Assembly: GCF_002160825.1 (NCBI RefSeq)
Contig: NZ_NFLI01000014.1
Coordinates: forward strand, 1-64,000
Length of the DNA stretch: 64,000 nt
Direction: 5' to 3'
Source of the DNA: Lachnoclostridium sp. An131
Lineage (GTDB): Bacteria > Bacillota > Clostridia > Lachnospirales > Lachnospiraceae
Shown: positions 34,581-43,865 of the stretch, one piece after another
How the letters are laid out: the number at the start of each line of letters is the position of its first letter
Position numbering within the stretch: position 1 is the stretch's first letter
Program-made: the position numbers and the translations under genes
Notes under the pieces: generated by a model
Databases searched by the model: none
Seen by the model: the letters and a program-made list of their open reading frames with translations, nothing else
What the model was told of the DNA's origin: nothing

Positions 34581-35381
34581 TCAGGACCTCTTCTCTCCTA
34601 CTCCGCTGTACTCGCACTCTTCCAGCCGGTCATCAGGCAGATGGCAGATGCGCCGTTCCTGATCTACCAGCTTTTTCACAAACTCTGTGGCCGGATGCCG
34701 CAGCACCTCCTGGCTGGAGGCATACTGCTGAATCTCTCCTCTGTCCATGACAAGAACCTTCGTGCCAAGCTTCAGGGCCTCGGAAATGTCGTGGGTCACA
34801 AAGAGCACCGTAATCCCCGTCTGCTCATAGATCCGGCCAAGCTCTGTCTGAAGCTGAGCCCTCGTCAGCTCATCCACCGCGCCAAACGGCTCATCCATCA
34901 GAAGAATCTCCGGCGATGCGGCCAGGGCCCGGGCGATGCCCACGCGCTGCTGCTGGCCGCCGGAAAGCTCCGACGGATAGCGGCTTTTCAACTCTTCGTC
35001 AAGTCCCACAATGCGCATCCATTTGCTGACTGCCTCCTTTGTTCTCTGCCGGTCCCTTTTATTCAGCAGATTGGGAACGTAAGAGATATTCTGCTCCACC
35101 GTCATATGCGGAAAGAGCACGCTTCCCTGAATCGCGTAGCCGATATTTCTGCGAAGCATCGTCTGATCCTTTTCCCGGATATTCTCCCCGTTTATCAGAA
35201 TCTCTCCCTCTGTCGGGGAAAGGAGGCCGTTCACCATCTTCAAGGCTGTGGTCTTACCGCAGCCGGATGAGCCAATGATTGTGACGAACTCTCCCTTTTC
35301 GACAGACAGATTAAAATCCTTCAGTATCACCTTATCTCCATACGCCTTTTTTATATGCCGAAATTCAATCACTGCCTGCAT
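34581..35381 (-). CDS. osmoprotectant-type ABC transporter ATPase (OpuCA/ProV-like)
   Basis: 266 residues. Walker A is GSSGCGKT (37-44), the signature LSGGQQQR, Walker [13 protein letters not shown], and the switch His lies in VTHDIS. The GAVDELTR stretch is typical of quaternary-amine uptake ATPases. The paired CBS domains found in longer OpuCA proteins are absent, so ionic-strength sensing through CBS is not expected. The partner is the fused permease/binding protein directly upstream, whose frame is broken. Confidence 0.88.
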   Translation of the reverse strand: MQAVIEFRHIKKAYGDKVILKDFNLSVEKGEFVTIIGSSGCGKTTALKMVNGLLSPTEGEILINGENIREKDQTMLRRNIGYAIQGSVLFPHMTVEQNISYVPNLLNKRDRQRTKEAVSKWMRIVGLDEELKSRYPSELSGGQQQRVGIARALAASPEILLMDEPFGAVDELTRAQLQTELGRIYEQTGITVLFVTHDISEALKLGTKVLVMDRGEIQQYASSQEVLRHPATEFVKKLVDQERRICHLPDDRLEECEYSGVGEKRS

Positions 35382-35405
35382 CTTCCGATTCCTCCTTCTT
35401 CCTTC

Positions 35406-36951
35406 CTATTTCAAAAGTCCGCGGGCGTCCAAAAAGTCCTCCGCCACATCCCGGGGCTCCCGTCCTTCTGTCTCTACCTGATAATTCATCTGTGCCATGT
35501 CGCTGTCTGAAATGATGCCTGTCACCTTTTCAAATACTTCCTCCAGCTCCGGATGCTCCTCCAGAACCTCACTCCGGATGATATTTCCGCAGAGATAGGA
35601 GGGATAAAACTGTCTGTCATCTTCCAGCACCACCGCGTCAGAGGCGGAGAGCTGGCCGTCTGTGGTAAACACCACCATCACATCGATCCTTCCCTGGTTC
35701 AGCGCCTGATACTTCAGGCCGATATCCAGATCCATGGTCTCTTTAAAGGAAAGCCCATAGGTCTCACAGAGCGCGTCATAGCCATCCTCCCGCTCAAAGA
35801 AATCATATTCTGCACCAAAAACAAGCTGATCCGATACCGCCGCCAGATCCGAATAGGTTTTCAAACCATACTGCTCTGCAATCTCGCTGCGCACCACCAG
35901 GCCGTAAGTATTGTTAAAGCCGTACATGCCGGCCCACTGCATGGAATAGCGCTCCTCGTATTCCTGTTCCATCTCCTCAAAAAGGTCCTCTGTATACAGC
36001 CCCTCTTCCTTCAAAACCATATTCCAGGCCGTGCCTGTATACTCCGGATAGATGTCAAATTCTCCGCTCTCCATGGCCGGCTGGATATTGGAGGTTCCGC
36101 CGCCTACCCCTTGAGTCAGCTCCACTTCCAGAGCCGTATCCTGTTCAATCAGAATGTCCAGCATTTCCCCAAGTACATACTGCTCTGTCATGGGCTTCGT
36201 GGCAATGTGAATCGTCTCTCCCTGACTGCGGCGGGACAGTGCCGCGAAGACGGCAAGCAGACAGACAAGCAGCGCCGCAAGACCCAGAATCCGGTTGGTC
36301 CGTTTTGCCTTTGCACTGCGTTTTGTCATGCGCCGTTCTATAAAACCGAACAGGAAATCCATCAGAAGCGCCAGGAGCGCCGTCAGAAGGCTGCCTGCCA
36401 TAGTCATTGCTGTCTGGTTCGTGGTAATGCCCCGGTAAATCGCCACGCCCAGCCCGCCGGCTCCAATAAAGGAAGCAATTCCTGCCAAGGCAATCGTCAT
36501 GGTCACCATGCTGCGGATTCCGGACATAATCACAGGCATAGCCAGGGGCAGGCGGATTCTTAAACAAAATCTGCATCCGTGTGCTTCCCATCCCCTTCGC
36601 GGCCTCCAAAATAGCCGGATCCACATTTGTCATTCCCGTATAAGTATTCCGCACCATCGGAAGCAGAGCATACACGGTAAGGGCAATCACCGCCGTAGCG
36701 TTCCCGACTCCGGAAAAGGGAATCAGAAAGCCCAGCATGGAGATCGAAGGAATCGTATAGAGAAAATTCACCACTCCCAGTGCCGGCTTTGCTGTTTTCT
36801 GAAATTCACTGATGAACAGTCCGAAGATTCCTCCGATTACAATCGCAATGGCAATCGCCAGAAGAGAGATCTGCAGATGCTCCAGAATCAATCCCCCAAA
36901 AAATTCCCTTCTCTCCCAAAGAAGCGTTCCTATTTCCTGCAGCATATTCAC
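35406..36951 (-). pseudogene. fused OpuC-type permease/binding protein, one-base frameshift
   Basis: The first frame (36951 down to about 36560) encodes the start of an OpuCB-like permease, through [12 protein letters not shown]. The second frame continues it without loss ([20 protein letters not shown]), then a short linker and a complete OpuCC-like glycine-betaine/choline binding domain ([18 protein letters not shown] ... to 35406). Removing one A in TTTAAGAATCC (minus strand, about 36555-36565) restores FKIRLPL, the usual permease motif. The whole would be a normal ~515-residue fused protein. As it stands it is split into a truncated permease and an orphan open frame (36626-35406). It could be a true mutation, a sequencing error, or less likely a recoding site. 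The GTG start overlaps the upstream gene. Confidence 0.8.
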
Positions 36952-37559
36952 TCACCTCTCCTTTCCATGGCCTGTACCGGACAGTTCTCCAGACACAGCC
37001 CGCAGTGCAGGCAGTTCTCCTGCCGGATTGCGAAAGGACTTCCTTCCTCTATGCACTGCTGGGGACAGTTTCTCTTACATTCGCCGCAGCCAATGCAGGC
37101 GTCTGTGATTACAAAGCCTTTCTGCGCCGTCCGCTCCATTCCAAATCCCATGCTCTCCCGGTAAATCGGGCTCTTTCCCAGGTCAAAGAACTCCACCTGT
37201 CCATTCTCCAAGCAGAAAGGCTCCAGAATGTACCGGCTCTCTCCCGGATACACGCTCTTCATCGAAGGGTTCTCCTCAAAAATCCGGTCAATCCACGTCT
37301 TCTGTTCCGGGAGCTTCCGAACCCTTCCGGCCACTCTCACCATCTGGTACTCCCTGTTCAGGCCCGTTACAGCCACCCGCCCGGAAGAGATAAGCTGCCG
37401 GTAAAAATCCTTTCCTCTGGCCGTGCAGAAATAGAGCTTTTCCTCCTCCACCAGCATCACATCAATGATCCGTACCTGTGGAACCCCTTTCTCATCCACT
37501 GTGGCAAAAGCCACATCCTTCACATCCCGCAATATCTGCAGACATTCCTGTACTGTCAT
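36948..37559 (-). CDS. FMN-binding PNPOx-like protein with two 4Fe-4S clusters
   Basis: 203 residues. The N-terminal ~125 residues form a split-barrel flavin domain of the pyridoxamine-phosphate-oxidase-like type (VAFATVDEKGVPQVRIIDVM). The C-terminal ~55 residues hold two ferredoxin motifs, CIGCGECKRNCP and CLHCGLCLENCP. Such fusions move electrons between flavin and ferredoxin in anaerobes; the substrate is unknown. The stop overlaps the start of the osmoprotectant permease (four bases), and an HxlR regulator is divergent. The gene may be redox-controlled by that regulator (inference). Confidence 0.88.
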   Translation of the reverse strand: MTVQECLQILRDVKDVAFATVDEKGVPQVRIIDVMLVEEEKLYFCTARGKDFYRQLISSGRVAVTGLNREYQMVRVAGRVRKLPEQKTWIDRIFEENPSMKSVYPGESRYILEPFCLENGQVEFFDLGKSPIYRESMGFGMERTAQKGFVITDACIGCGECKRNCPQQCIEEGSPFAIRQENCLHCGLCLENCPVQAMERRGE

Positions 37560-37654
37560 GTTGCATCCTCCTCATCTTTGTTTTCCTGCGTGACGGCATA
37601 CAGTAACAGTATGCTCACTGTGCACCGAAACTATCTTTCTGCCTGTATTGTTTG

Positions 37655-37710
37655 TTGACAACCGCTGTCTTTAATGCTATTGTATGGATGTAAAGTATAA
37701 TTGTAAAGTA
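37655..37710 (+). promoter_or_regulatory. promoter of the HxlR gene with direct repeats
   Basis: TTGACA (37655-37660) and TATTGT (37678-37683) have a 17-bp spacer on the plus strand. Just after the start site two TGTAAAGTA direct repeats (37689-37697, 37702-37710) stand 13 bp apart, and AGCAC/GTGCT arms follow. These are good operator candidates for the HxlR protein in the divergent spacer. Confidence 0.65.
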
Positions 37711-37769
37711 AGCACAATAAAGTGCTATAGTTACCAAAAGGATACTATTGTAGAAAATGGGGGATATAC

Positions 37770-38090
37770 ATGAAGAAAGAATTGCCGGCCTGCCCGGTCG
37801 AGACCACCCTGATGCTCATCAGCGACCGCTGGAAGGTACTGATCATCCGCGACCTGCTGGGAGGCACCAGGCGGTTCGGTGAATTAAAGAAATCCATCGG
37901 AAGCATTTCGCAGAAGGTGCTGACCGCAAACCTGCGCTCCATGGAGGAGAGCGGCCTTCTGACCCGGAAGGTCTACGCCGAGGTGCCTCCACGGGTGGAG
38001 TACACCCTGACCGAGACCGGGTACAGCTTAAAGCCTGTTCTGGACGCTATGGTGGCCTGGGGAACGGAATATAAGAAAAAGAATGCCTGA
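37770..38090 (+). CDS. HxlR-family winged-helix regulator
   Basis: 106 residues with the HxlR pattern: CPVETTLMLISDRWKVLIIR at the N-terminus (the conserved Cys is often redox-sensing), a winged helix FGELKKSIGSISQKVLTANLR, and PPRVEYTLTETG. GGGGG precedes the ATG. It is divergent from the flavin/ferredoxin gene and followed by a strong terminator, so it is a single-gene unit. The likely target is the divergent operon. Confidence 0.93.
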   Translation: MKKELPACPVETTLMLISDRWKVLIIRDLLGGTRRFGELKKSIGSISQKVLTANLRSMEESGLLTRKVYAEVPPRVEYTLTETGYSLKPVLDAMVAWGTEYKKKNA

Positions 38091-38131
38091 AAAGGGCCCC
38101 GAAAAAGACTCCAGTTTGTTTTCTGACAATT

Positions 38132-38206
38132 AAGAAGGAGACCGTCCTGTGAAATTCATGCTTTTCTAAACCATACAATTTCACGGAACTGTCTCCCTTT
38201 TCTTTT
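38132..38206 (+). terminator. terminator of the HxlR gene
   Basis: A long imperfect stem (AAGGAGACCGTCCTGTGAAATT against AATTTCACGGAACTGTCTCC, with mismatches) is followed by CTTTTCTTTT. Confidence 0.75.
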
Positions 38207-38260
38207 ACCTGTATTTTTAACTGCATTGATCTGGCGGCGCAGCCGTCCTCTGCAGCCTTA

Positions 38261-39244
38261 TCACTTTTTCTTCACCAGTGTCTCCAGAACCCCAAATACT
38301 GCCGCGAACAGCACGCCGGCCACCGGCCAGATCACCCAGGAGCTCTCCCAGTTATTCCGGGTAAAGCTGATATAGAGATAAATGGCTGTAGCCACACACC
38401 AGTAAGCCCCCTGGAAGACGCCGAGAATCCGGTTGGCTTTCTTCTTCTCCGGCGTGTAATCTCCTTCCTGAAGAAGCTTCTGATAACTGCCCTGGATGAT
38501 TCCGCAGCGTACAAACAGCCAGACGCCGCAGGCAACCAGAATCAGAAGAATACATACCGACAGCGCCACAGAAACAGCTTCCGTACTTAAGGCGCCGGCA
38601 AGCACCGGCGGCACCGCGGCCAGAATGCACAAAACGACTCCGCCTGTGATGCCGGTACGGAAGGTTCCGGCAAATTCCTCTTTCCTTTTTTCCACAATTC
38701 CGGCCACGCCGTATTCCAGCACGATATCTTCCTGTTCCAGGTATTCATATCCGGAAAGGCGGATTCCGTTCAGGACGAAAACCGCCACCGCCCCGGCAAC
38801 CATCAGCAGCAGAACCAGTACTCCGATTCCCTCGGCCGCCCTCATGGACAGGGGAATTCTCTCTTCCGCCGCAAGCACGCTCAGAAAAATCACAGTAAGC
38901 GGGGAGAGAATACATAAGACTACCCCAAAGGCAAACCGGCCGGAAGTATCCCTGCATAAATCCATAAAGGCATTGGCCTCCTGAAGGCTCACCCGGCGCG
39001 CCGCTCCTTCCGAAGGCTCATCCGTCTCCGACCAGGCGATTTCCTCCATTTCATCTTTTAATAAGTAATCTGTGCTAACGCCAAACAAGGCGCTCATTTT
39101 TACGATGCGGTCCAGGTCCGGAATCGAAGCTCCGCTCTCCCATTTCGATACGGACTGTCTGGAAATCTGAAGCTGTTCCGCCAGATCCTCCTGGGACCAG
39201 TTGTTCTGTTTTCTCAATGCCGCAATCTTTTCACCTAAGATCAT
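38261..39244 (-). CDS. XRE-type regulator with C-terminal membrane domain
   Basis: 327 residues. The N-terminal helix-turn-helix (residues 4-60) reads IAALRKQNNWSQEDLAEQL followed by ISRQSVSKWESG. After a linker come about six hydrophobic segments (roughly 105-320) in three pairs. It is a membrane-tethered DNA-binding protein, a design widespread in Lachnospiraceae. What it senses is unknown. Single gene, in the same direction as most neighbours. Confidence 0.88.
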   Translation of the reverse strand: MILGEKIAALRKQNNWSQEDLAEQLQISRQSVSKWESGASIPDLDRIVKMSALFGVSTDYLLKDEMEEIAWSETDEPSEGAARRVSLQEANAFMDLCRDTSGRFAFGVVLCILSPLTVIFLSVLAAEERIPLSMRAAEGIGVLVLLLMVAGAVAVFVLNGIRLSGYEYLEQEDIVLEYGVAGIVEKRKEEFAGTFRTGITGGVVLCILAAVPPVLAGALSTEAVSVALSVCILLILVACGVWLFVRCGIIQGSYQKLLQEGDYTPEKKKANRILGVFQGAYWCVATAIYLYISFTRNNWESSWVIWPVAGVLFAAVFGVLETLVKKK

Positions 39245-39451
39245 ACTGTCTCCTCCTGCAGTTCTATTACCAGAATTTTTTTGAAAATTTTTGAGATATG
39301 AAGCTTCATTTTGAAAGCAGCCGGCAGCCGTCCTTTTAACTGCTGCCCTGACTGCCTCCTGTCAGGTAAAGAATAGCAGGATTCCCGGGCGCAGACAACC
39401 AAGAGCGCTTGGAAAATGTGTCAACCGGCAGTTGCGGACCCTGTTTTTTCT

Positions 39452-40981
39452 TTATTCGTTTCCTTCCTGTTCCAGAATCCGGAAGGTCATCATCACATAG
39501 AGCAGCGTATCATAATCATTCAGATCCAGGTCCACGATTTCCCCTATCTTTTCCATCCGGTACAGGAAGGTGCTCCGGTGGATAAAAAGCTGCTTCGCCG
39601 TCTGCACGGCATTGAGCTGATGCTGCACATAGCATTTGAGCGTATGATAATAGTCTGTATGATGCTGGGCATCAAAATCCTTAAGCTCCAGAATCCGGCG
39701 GGAGCAGACCAGCTCTCCGGGAAATTCTCCTCTTCCATGTTCCAGCATATAGTCAAGGGCCACCTCTTCAAAACGGTGAATCCACTTATAAGGTTCTCTT
39801 CTTCCGCCCACCTCCAGGGCTGCCGCCGCCTGACGGTAATAATCCCGGATATGAGCAAAACCGGTGAACTCATTGCTGAAGCCCGCTTTCAGAAAGCTGT
39901 CCCGGAGAAAATAGATGATCTTATCCTTCACATCTTCCGCATCACCGCCGAACCGGGTCAGATTTACAAAAATCACAATATGATTCTGATATTGAAAGGC
40001 GCAGGACTGGGGCAGCATGTTTTCCATATGGCTGCAGACAAAACGGACCGTCATATTCTCCAGATCCAGAGCCGCCACCTTCAGATTGATGCAGAAATAC
40101 CGGTGGGAGGCCAGCCAGCCGAACTCTGAAAACCACTGTTCCAGAAGCTCCGGGTCCTGTTCCGGTCCGGACAGTATATCCGAGAAAATCCGGTCCAGCC
40201 GGTAGCCCATATCTGCCTGAAGCACCATCTGTTTGGACAGGGCCAGGTTGATGTACTCTGCCAGATGCTCCAGCAGGGCTCCGTCGCAGGCATCGAAACG
40301 GCTGGAGCTCTCCACCATGAGCACCCGGTAGGCATAACGTTCATGCTCAAAGATATTGACACAGAGGCTCCGCATTCCCGTAATAAAATCCGGATAAAAG
40401 AAAGCTCCTTTCTTCTTTGTCAGGTCGGGCTGCCGCCTGCCGTCCCGGTTCTCCTGATTCCGCTCAAAAATAGCGTCCGGGTCCACCAGCCCGGAAAGCT
40501 CCGGCCGGGTATCGATGATGCTGGAATAACCGATTACAAAATAGTCCGCAGTATGTACAATGATGGGATTGTGGAAGACCCGGAAGCTCTCATCCAGCAT
40601 TTCCTGGATGCTGCCCTCCTGATTCGCCAACTCATAAAGCCTGGTATCCCATTTCTCATAATAATCAAAAATTCTCTGAATCTCATTAAACAGCAAAAAC
40701 GGAGAGGTATCGTCCACAAGCTGGAATACCTGTCCGTTTTTCCCTGTATTTCTCGTTCTTATTTTTCCAATGCAGAATAAAACCGCCTTCTCGGGCACAA
40801 TCAGATCCTGCTCCGACACCTGATCCCGGGTACAGATGTAGATCTTGTGATCCTGCATCTCATCCCCGTCACAGTAATAGAGAACACGCTCCAGATGAAG
40901 CTCATCCGAAAGAGCCTTTTTGTTCTGAAGCGTGAATTTAGATTTTAACCGGTGCGCCAGAATAGACGTGCTGAGCTTCAT
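39452..40981 (-). CDS. PucR-family transcriptional regulator
   Basis: 509 residues without membrane segments. The C-terminal ~60 residues are the PucR helix-turn-helix (LKCYVQHQLNAVQTAKQLF then HRSTFLYRMEKI). The centre (about 290-410) looks like the GGDEF-related CdaR domain that usually precedes it. PucR proteins often control purine, gamma-aminobutyrate or sugar-acid genes. No such genes are adjacent, so the target is open. The flanking spacers (39245-39451, 40982-41095) hold no further gene. Confidence 0.85.
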   Translation of the reverse strand: MKLSTSILAHRLKSKFTLQNKKALSDELHLERVLYYCDGDEMQDHKIYICTRDQVSEQDLIVPEKAVLFCIGKIRTRNTGKNGQVFQLVDDTSPFLLFNEIQRIFDYYEKWDTRLYELANQEGSIQEMLDESFRVFHNPIIVHTADYFVIGYSSIIDTRPELSGLVDPDAIFERNQENRDGRRQPDLTKKKGAFFYPDFITGMRSLCVNIFEHERYAYRVLMVESSSRFDACDGALLEHLAEYINLALSKQMVLQADMGYRLDRIFSDILSGPEQDPELLEQWFSEFGWLASHRYFCINLKVAALDLENMTVRFVCSHMENMLPQSCAFQYQNHIVIFVNLTRFGGDAEDVKDKIIYFLRDSFLKAGFSNEFTGFAHIRDYYRQAAAALEVGGRREPYKWIHRFEEVALDYMLEHGRGEFPGELVCSRRILELKDFDAQHHTDYYHTLKCYVQHQLNAVQTAKQLFIHRSTFLYRMEKIGEIVDLDLNDYDTLLYVMMTFRILEQEGNE

Positions 40982-41095
40982 TTGTACCTCTCCCTTCCTG
41001 TCTCTTCCTACATAGTGTACGAGAAGTTGGGGAGAAAGTCAATGTATGAATTTCCCTGCCGGCTGAAAGTTTGTCCGGTCCGCGGTTTTTTCGTT

Positions 41096-42172
41096 CTAGC
41101 CCGCCTGATGCCGGGCAAAAATTCTCCTTCCAAAGCACAGAGCCACAGGAATCAGAACCACCGACATCAGGGCCGGAATCCAGCTCCAGGACAGCTGCCC
41201 TCCCAGAAACTTCGGAAAAGTCAGCGTCCATTCCGACAGAAAGCACCAGAAGGGCGCCAGAGACAGCAGTTTCCTGGAGATATGCAGGCTGGGTCCCAGC
41301 ATGGGCAGCAGATACAGGGTAAGCGCCATTAGCAGCGTAAGAAAAGAAGTCCGGCAGAGCGCTGACAGTATCAGAACAAGAGCCGTGAGAATCAGCGCTC
41401 CGGCCAGCCAGAGCAAGAGACTGCTTCCCGCGGCTTCCAGGCAGGTCATAAAATAGGGCAGAGCATACAGAAGATCGCGGCTATTCAGCTGTATGCTGCT
41501 GTCACCTCCCGTAAGTCCGAAGCCTGTAAGGAACAAAAGGATGGTCACAAGAAGGAAGATTCCTGTAATCAGCAGCGTAAAAAGATAGGCTGCGAAAATC
41601 TTTGCCAGACCGCAGCGGGTTTTCCCATAGCGGGAGGTCAGAATCAGCGCGTCCGTTCCTCTGGAATATTCTTCTGAAAATACGGGCGACAGCGCGATAA
41701 TCAGTACAAAGCCCAGGGTGACCATCAGATACATTCCCATCATGATAAACCCTGTATAGCCATCCGTATAGCCCAGAAGCAGCGGTTCTTCCCCCTGGTA
41801 ATCCGGAAGCGCTTCCTCTACCGTAAGCCCGTTCCAGCTTCCGTCCAGGTTCCCAAAAAAATGCTGGACTATGTTATAGGTGCTGTTGATCGTCCAGAGT
41901 CCTCCGTCCGGCGCCTCCGGCGCATACTGCTCCAGAATGCTCCGCGCTTTCTCCTCTGTCAGAACTCCCTCATACTCCGCCGCCACTTTCTTGTCATAAG
42001 CAATGGCCTCCGCGCCGCCGATATAGGTGCCGTCCGGCAGCCTGGATATCACCTCCTGGGGACCGTTTCCCATATAGAGCATGATGCCAAATACCACCAG
42101 CATTCCAAGCGCCGCAAAGACAATCCTTCTCTTGAATATCTTGCCAAATTCAAACCCAATCAGCCGAATCAT
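41096..42172 (-). CDS. ABC-2 type permease
   Basis: 358 residues. A cytoplasmic N-terminus and first helix (FGKIFKRRIVFAALGMLVVF), a ~110-residue extracytoplasmic loop, then five more helices (about 170-355). This is the ABC-2 topology of export permeases. The ATG overlaps the ATPase stop by four bases. It is the last gene of the ECF sigma/membrane protein/ABC operon. Confidence 0.87.
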   Translation of the reverse strand: MIRLIGFEFGKIFKRRIVFAALGMLVVFGIMLYMGNGPQEVISRLPDGTYIGGAEAIAYDKKVAAEYEGVLTEEKARSILEQYAPEAPDGGLWTINSTYNIVQHFFGNLDGSWNGLTVEEALPDYQGEEPLLLGYTDGYTGFIMMGMYLMVTLGFVLIIALSPVFSEEYSRGTDALILTSRYGKTRCGLAKIFAAYLFTLLITGIFLLVTILLFLTGFGLTGGDSSIQLNSRDLLYALPYFMTCLEAAGSSLLLWLAGALILTALVLILSALCRTSFLTLLMALTLYLLPMLGPSLHISRKLLSLAPFWCFLSEWTLTFPKFLGGQLSWSWIPALMSVVLIPVALCFGRRIFARHQAG

Positions 42173-43038
42173 CTTTCTTCCTCCTGAAAATAATACAGAT
42201 ACAGGTCTTCCAGCGTGGGCTGCGCGGGAACTGCTTCTTCCTCAGGCTTTTTATCTCCGATGATACGCAGGATAGTCTTGTCGCCCGCGTTTTTCAGGTT
42301 GCCCACGTTATACCGGCTGCAGAGCTCCTCCGCTCTGGCCGAATCCACCTGGCACTCCCAGACCTTTCCTTCTATCTCGCGTGTAATCACATCCGGCGCC
42401 CCTCTGTGGATCAACCTGCCCTCCTTCATCACCAGAATCTCCCCGGCAATATATTCCACATCCGACACAATATGGGTGGACAGCAGCACGATCCGGTCTC
42501 TGGCGCAGGCGCTGATCAGATTACGGAAGCGCACCCTCTCTTTCGGATCAAGACCGGCTGTAGGCTCATCCAGAATCAGAATCTCCGGATCATTCAAGAG
42601 GGCCTGGGCAATCCCCAGTCTCTGCTTCATTCCGCCGGAAAAGGTCCGAATCTTATGCTTCCGCTCCTCCGCCAGGCCCACCAGATCCAGAAGCTCCAGC
42701 ATCTTCTGACCGGCCTGAATCTTTCCCAGTCCTTTCAGCGCCGCAAGATAGAGCAGGAATTTCTCCGCCGTAAATTCCGGGTAATAACCGAAATTCTGGG
42801 GCAGATACCCAAGACAGCTCCGGTAATCCTCTCCCAGGGCGCCGATCTCCCGTCCATTGTAACGGATCTCCCCGGATGTGGGCGTCAGAATATCACAGAG
42901 CATCCGCATCAGTGTCGTCTTCCCCGCTCCGTTGGCTCCGAGCAGCCCATACACACCCTGGTGAAGCTCCAGATCGACCCGATCCACCGCCAGCTTATGT
43001 CCGTACTGCTTTGTCAGCCGGTCTATGCACAGTTCCAT
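42169..43038 (-). CDS. ABC transporter ATP-binding protein
   Basis: 289 residues. Walker A is GANGAGKTT, the signature FSGGMKQR, Walker B ILILDEPTAGLDP, and the switch His is in LSTHIVSD. The C-terminal extension after residue ~220 is the regulatory region seen in NatA/BcrA-like ATPases that pair with ABC-2 permeases. The start overlaps the upstream membrane gene by 16 bases, and the stop overlaps the permease start. Confidence 0.92.
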   Translation of the reverse strand: MELCIDRLTKQYGHKLAVDRVDLELHQGVYGLLGANGAGKTTLMRMLCDILTPTSGEIRYNGREIGALGEDYRSCLGYLPQNFGYYPEFTAEKFLLYLAALKGLGKIQAGQKMLELLDLVGLAEERKHKIRTFSGGMKQRLGIAQALLNDPEILILDEPTAGLDPKERVRFRNLISACARDRIVLLSTHIVSDVEYIAGEILVMKEGRLIHRGAPDVITREIEGKVWECQVDSARAEELCSRYNVGNLKNAGDKTILRIIGDKKPEEEAVPAQPTLEDLYLYYFQEEER

Positions 43039-43865
43039 AATCCCTGTTCCTCCTTATCTGTCTCATTTAAAAAGCGCGCACAGGCAAATGCCAGCAGACA
43101 CACGCTTCCTGCCAGCAGCGCCGTCAGCGTCCCAGGAGCCGTATACTCCTCCAGGGTCCCCGGAACATCCTGAAGCCATGAGGCCTGATACATCCAGAAA
43201 ATCCCCATTCCCAGACCGCCCAGCACAGGCACCAGCCCTCTCGCTCCCTTACGGAAGGCTTTTGCCAGCAGAAGAAAGACACTGTCCGAAACCAGAAGGG
43301 GAAACAGGAAAAACAGCAGCAGCAGCTCCGCCGCGTACCCCTCCAGAAAACCCATGACAAACACGGCGGCCACCCCGATGCTGTCCGCGATTCCGAAAAC
43401 CAGCAGCCGCATACCCTGAATCTGTCTCAAATGATAGCGGCAGGCTTCCTCCAGTTCCCACATGCCGCTCTGCCAGCTGCGGAGAAGCTCCACCAGTCCA
43501 ATGACTCCCGGCAGAGGCGTACAGGCTGTCACAAGCAGCAGGGTGTCTCTCCGGTTCCAGCCTGTATTTCCAAGCAGAAGGAAGAAAAATACGAGTACCG
43601 CCAGCTGTCCGATCCAGGCCCCCGGCGACATCCAAGACGCCTGAGCCAGAAGCCGCTCCGCGAAGCTTTTCCGGGGACGGAATCTCAGCTTTCTCCTCTC
43701 CGTCCGCAGAAACGCCAGCGTCTCCTGCTTTCTCTTTTCCTCGGGATGAAGCCATCCTTGCTCTCCCTCAGAAGCACCTGTGGTTCCTGCGGCTCCTTTC
43801 AGAAAGTCCCGGATCTCTTTTTCCATTTCTTTGGGGTTTACCCGCCCCTGTTTCATTCTCTTCAT
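43023..43865 (-). CDS. membrane protein of the ECF/ABC operon (possible anti-sigma factor)
   Basis: 280 residues. A charged cytoplasmic N-terminal ~95 residues (KRMKQGRVNPKEMEKEIRDF) is followed by six hydrophobic segments. It starts within the ECF sigma gene's stop (ATGA overlap) and runs 16 bases into the ABC ATPase gene. A protein encoded directly after an ECF sigma factor and having a cytoplasmic domain plus membrane helices is usually its anti-sigma factor; here that is inference. No zinc-binding HxxxCxxC motif is visible. Confidence 0.75.
   Translation of the reverse strand: MKRMKQGRVNPKEMEKEIRDFLKGAAGTTGASEGEQGWLHPEEKRKQETLAFLRTERRKLRFRPRKSFAERLLAQASWMSPGAWIGQLAVLVFFFLLLGNTGWNRRDTLLLVTACTPLPGVIGLVELLRSWQSGMWELEEACRYHLRQIQGMRLLVFGIADSIGVAAVFVMGFLEGYAAELLLLFFLFPLLVSDSVFLLLAKAFRKGARGLVPVLGGLGMGIFWMYQASWLQDVPGTLEEYTAPGTLTALLAGSVCLLAFACARFLNETDKEEQGLWNCA

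Noticed and set aside
36550-36570. Programmed frameshift in the OpuC-type gene
   Set aside because: TTT AAG A is not a known strong slippery site, and no stimulator or stop codon is placed at the shift; mutation or sequence error is simpler.
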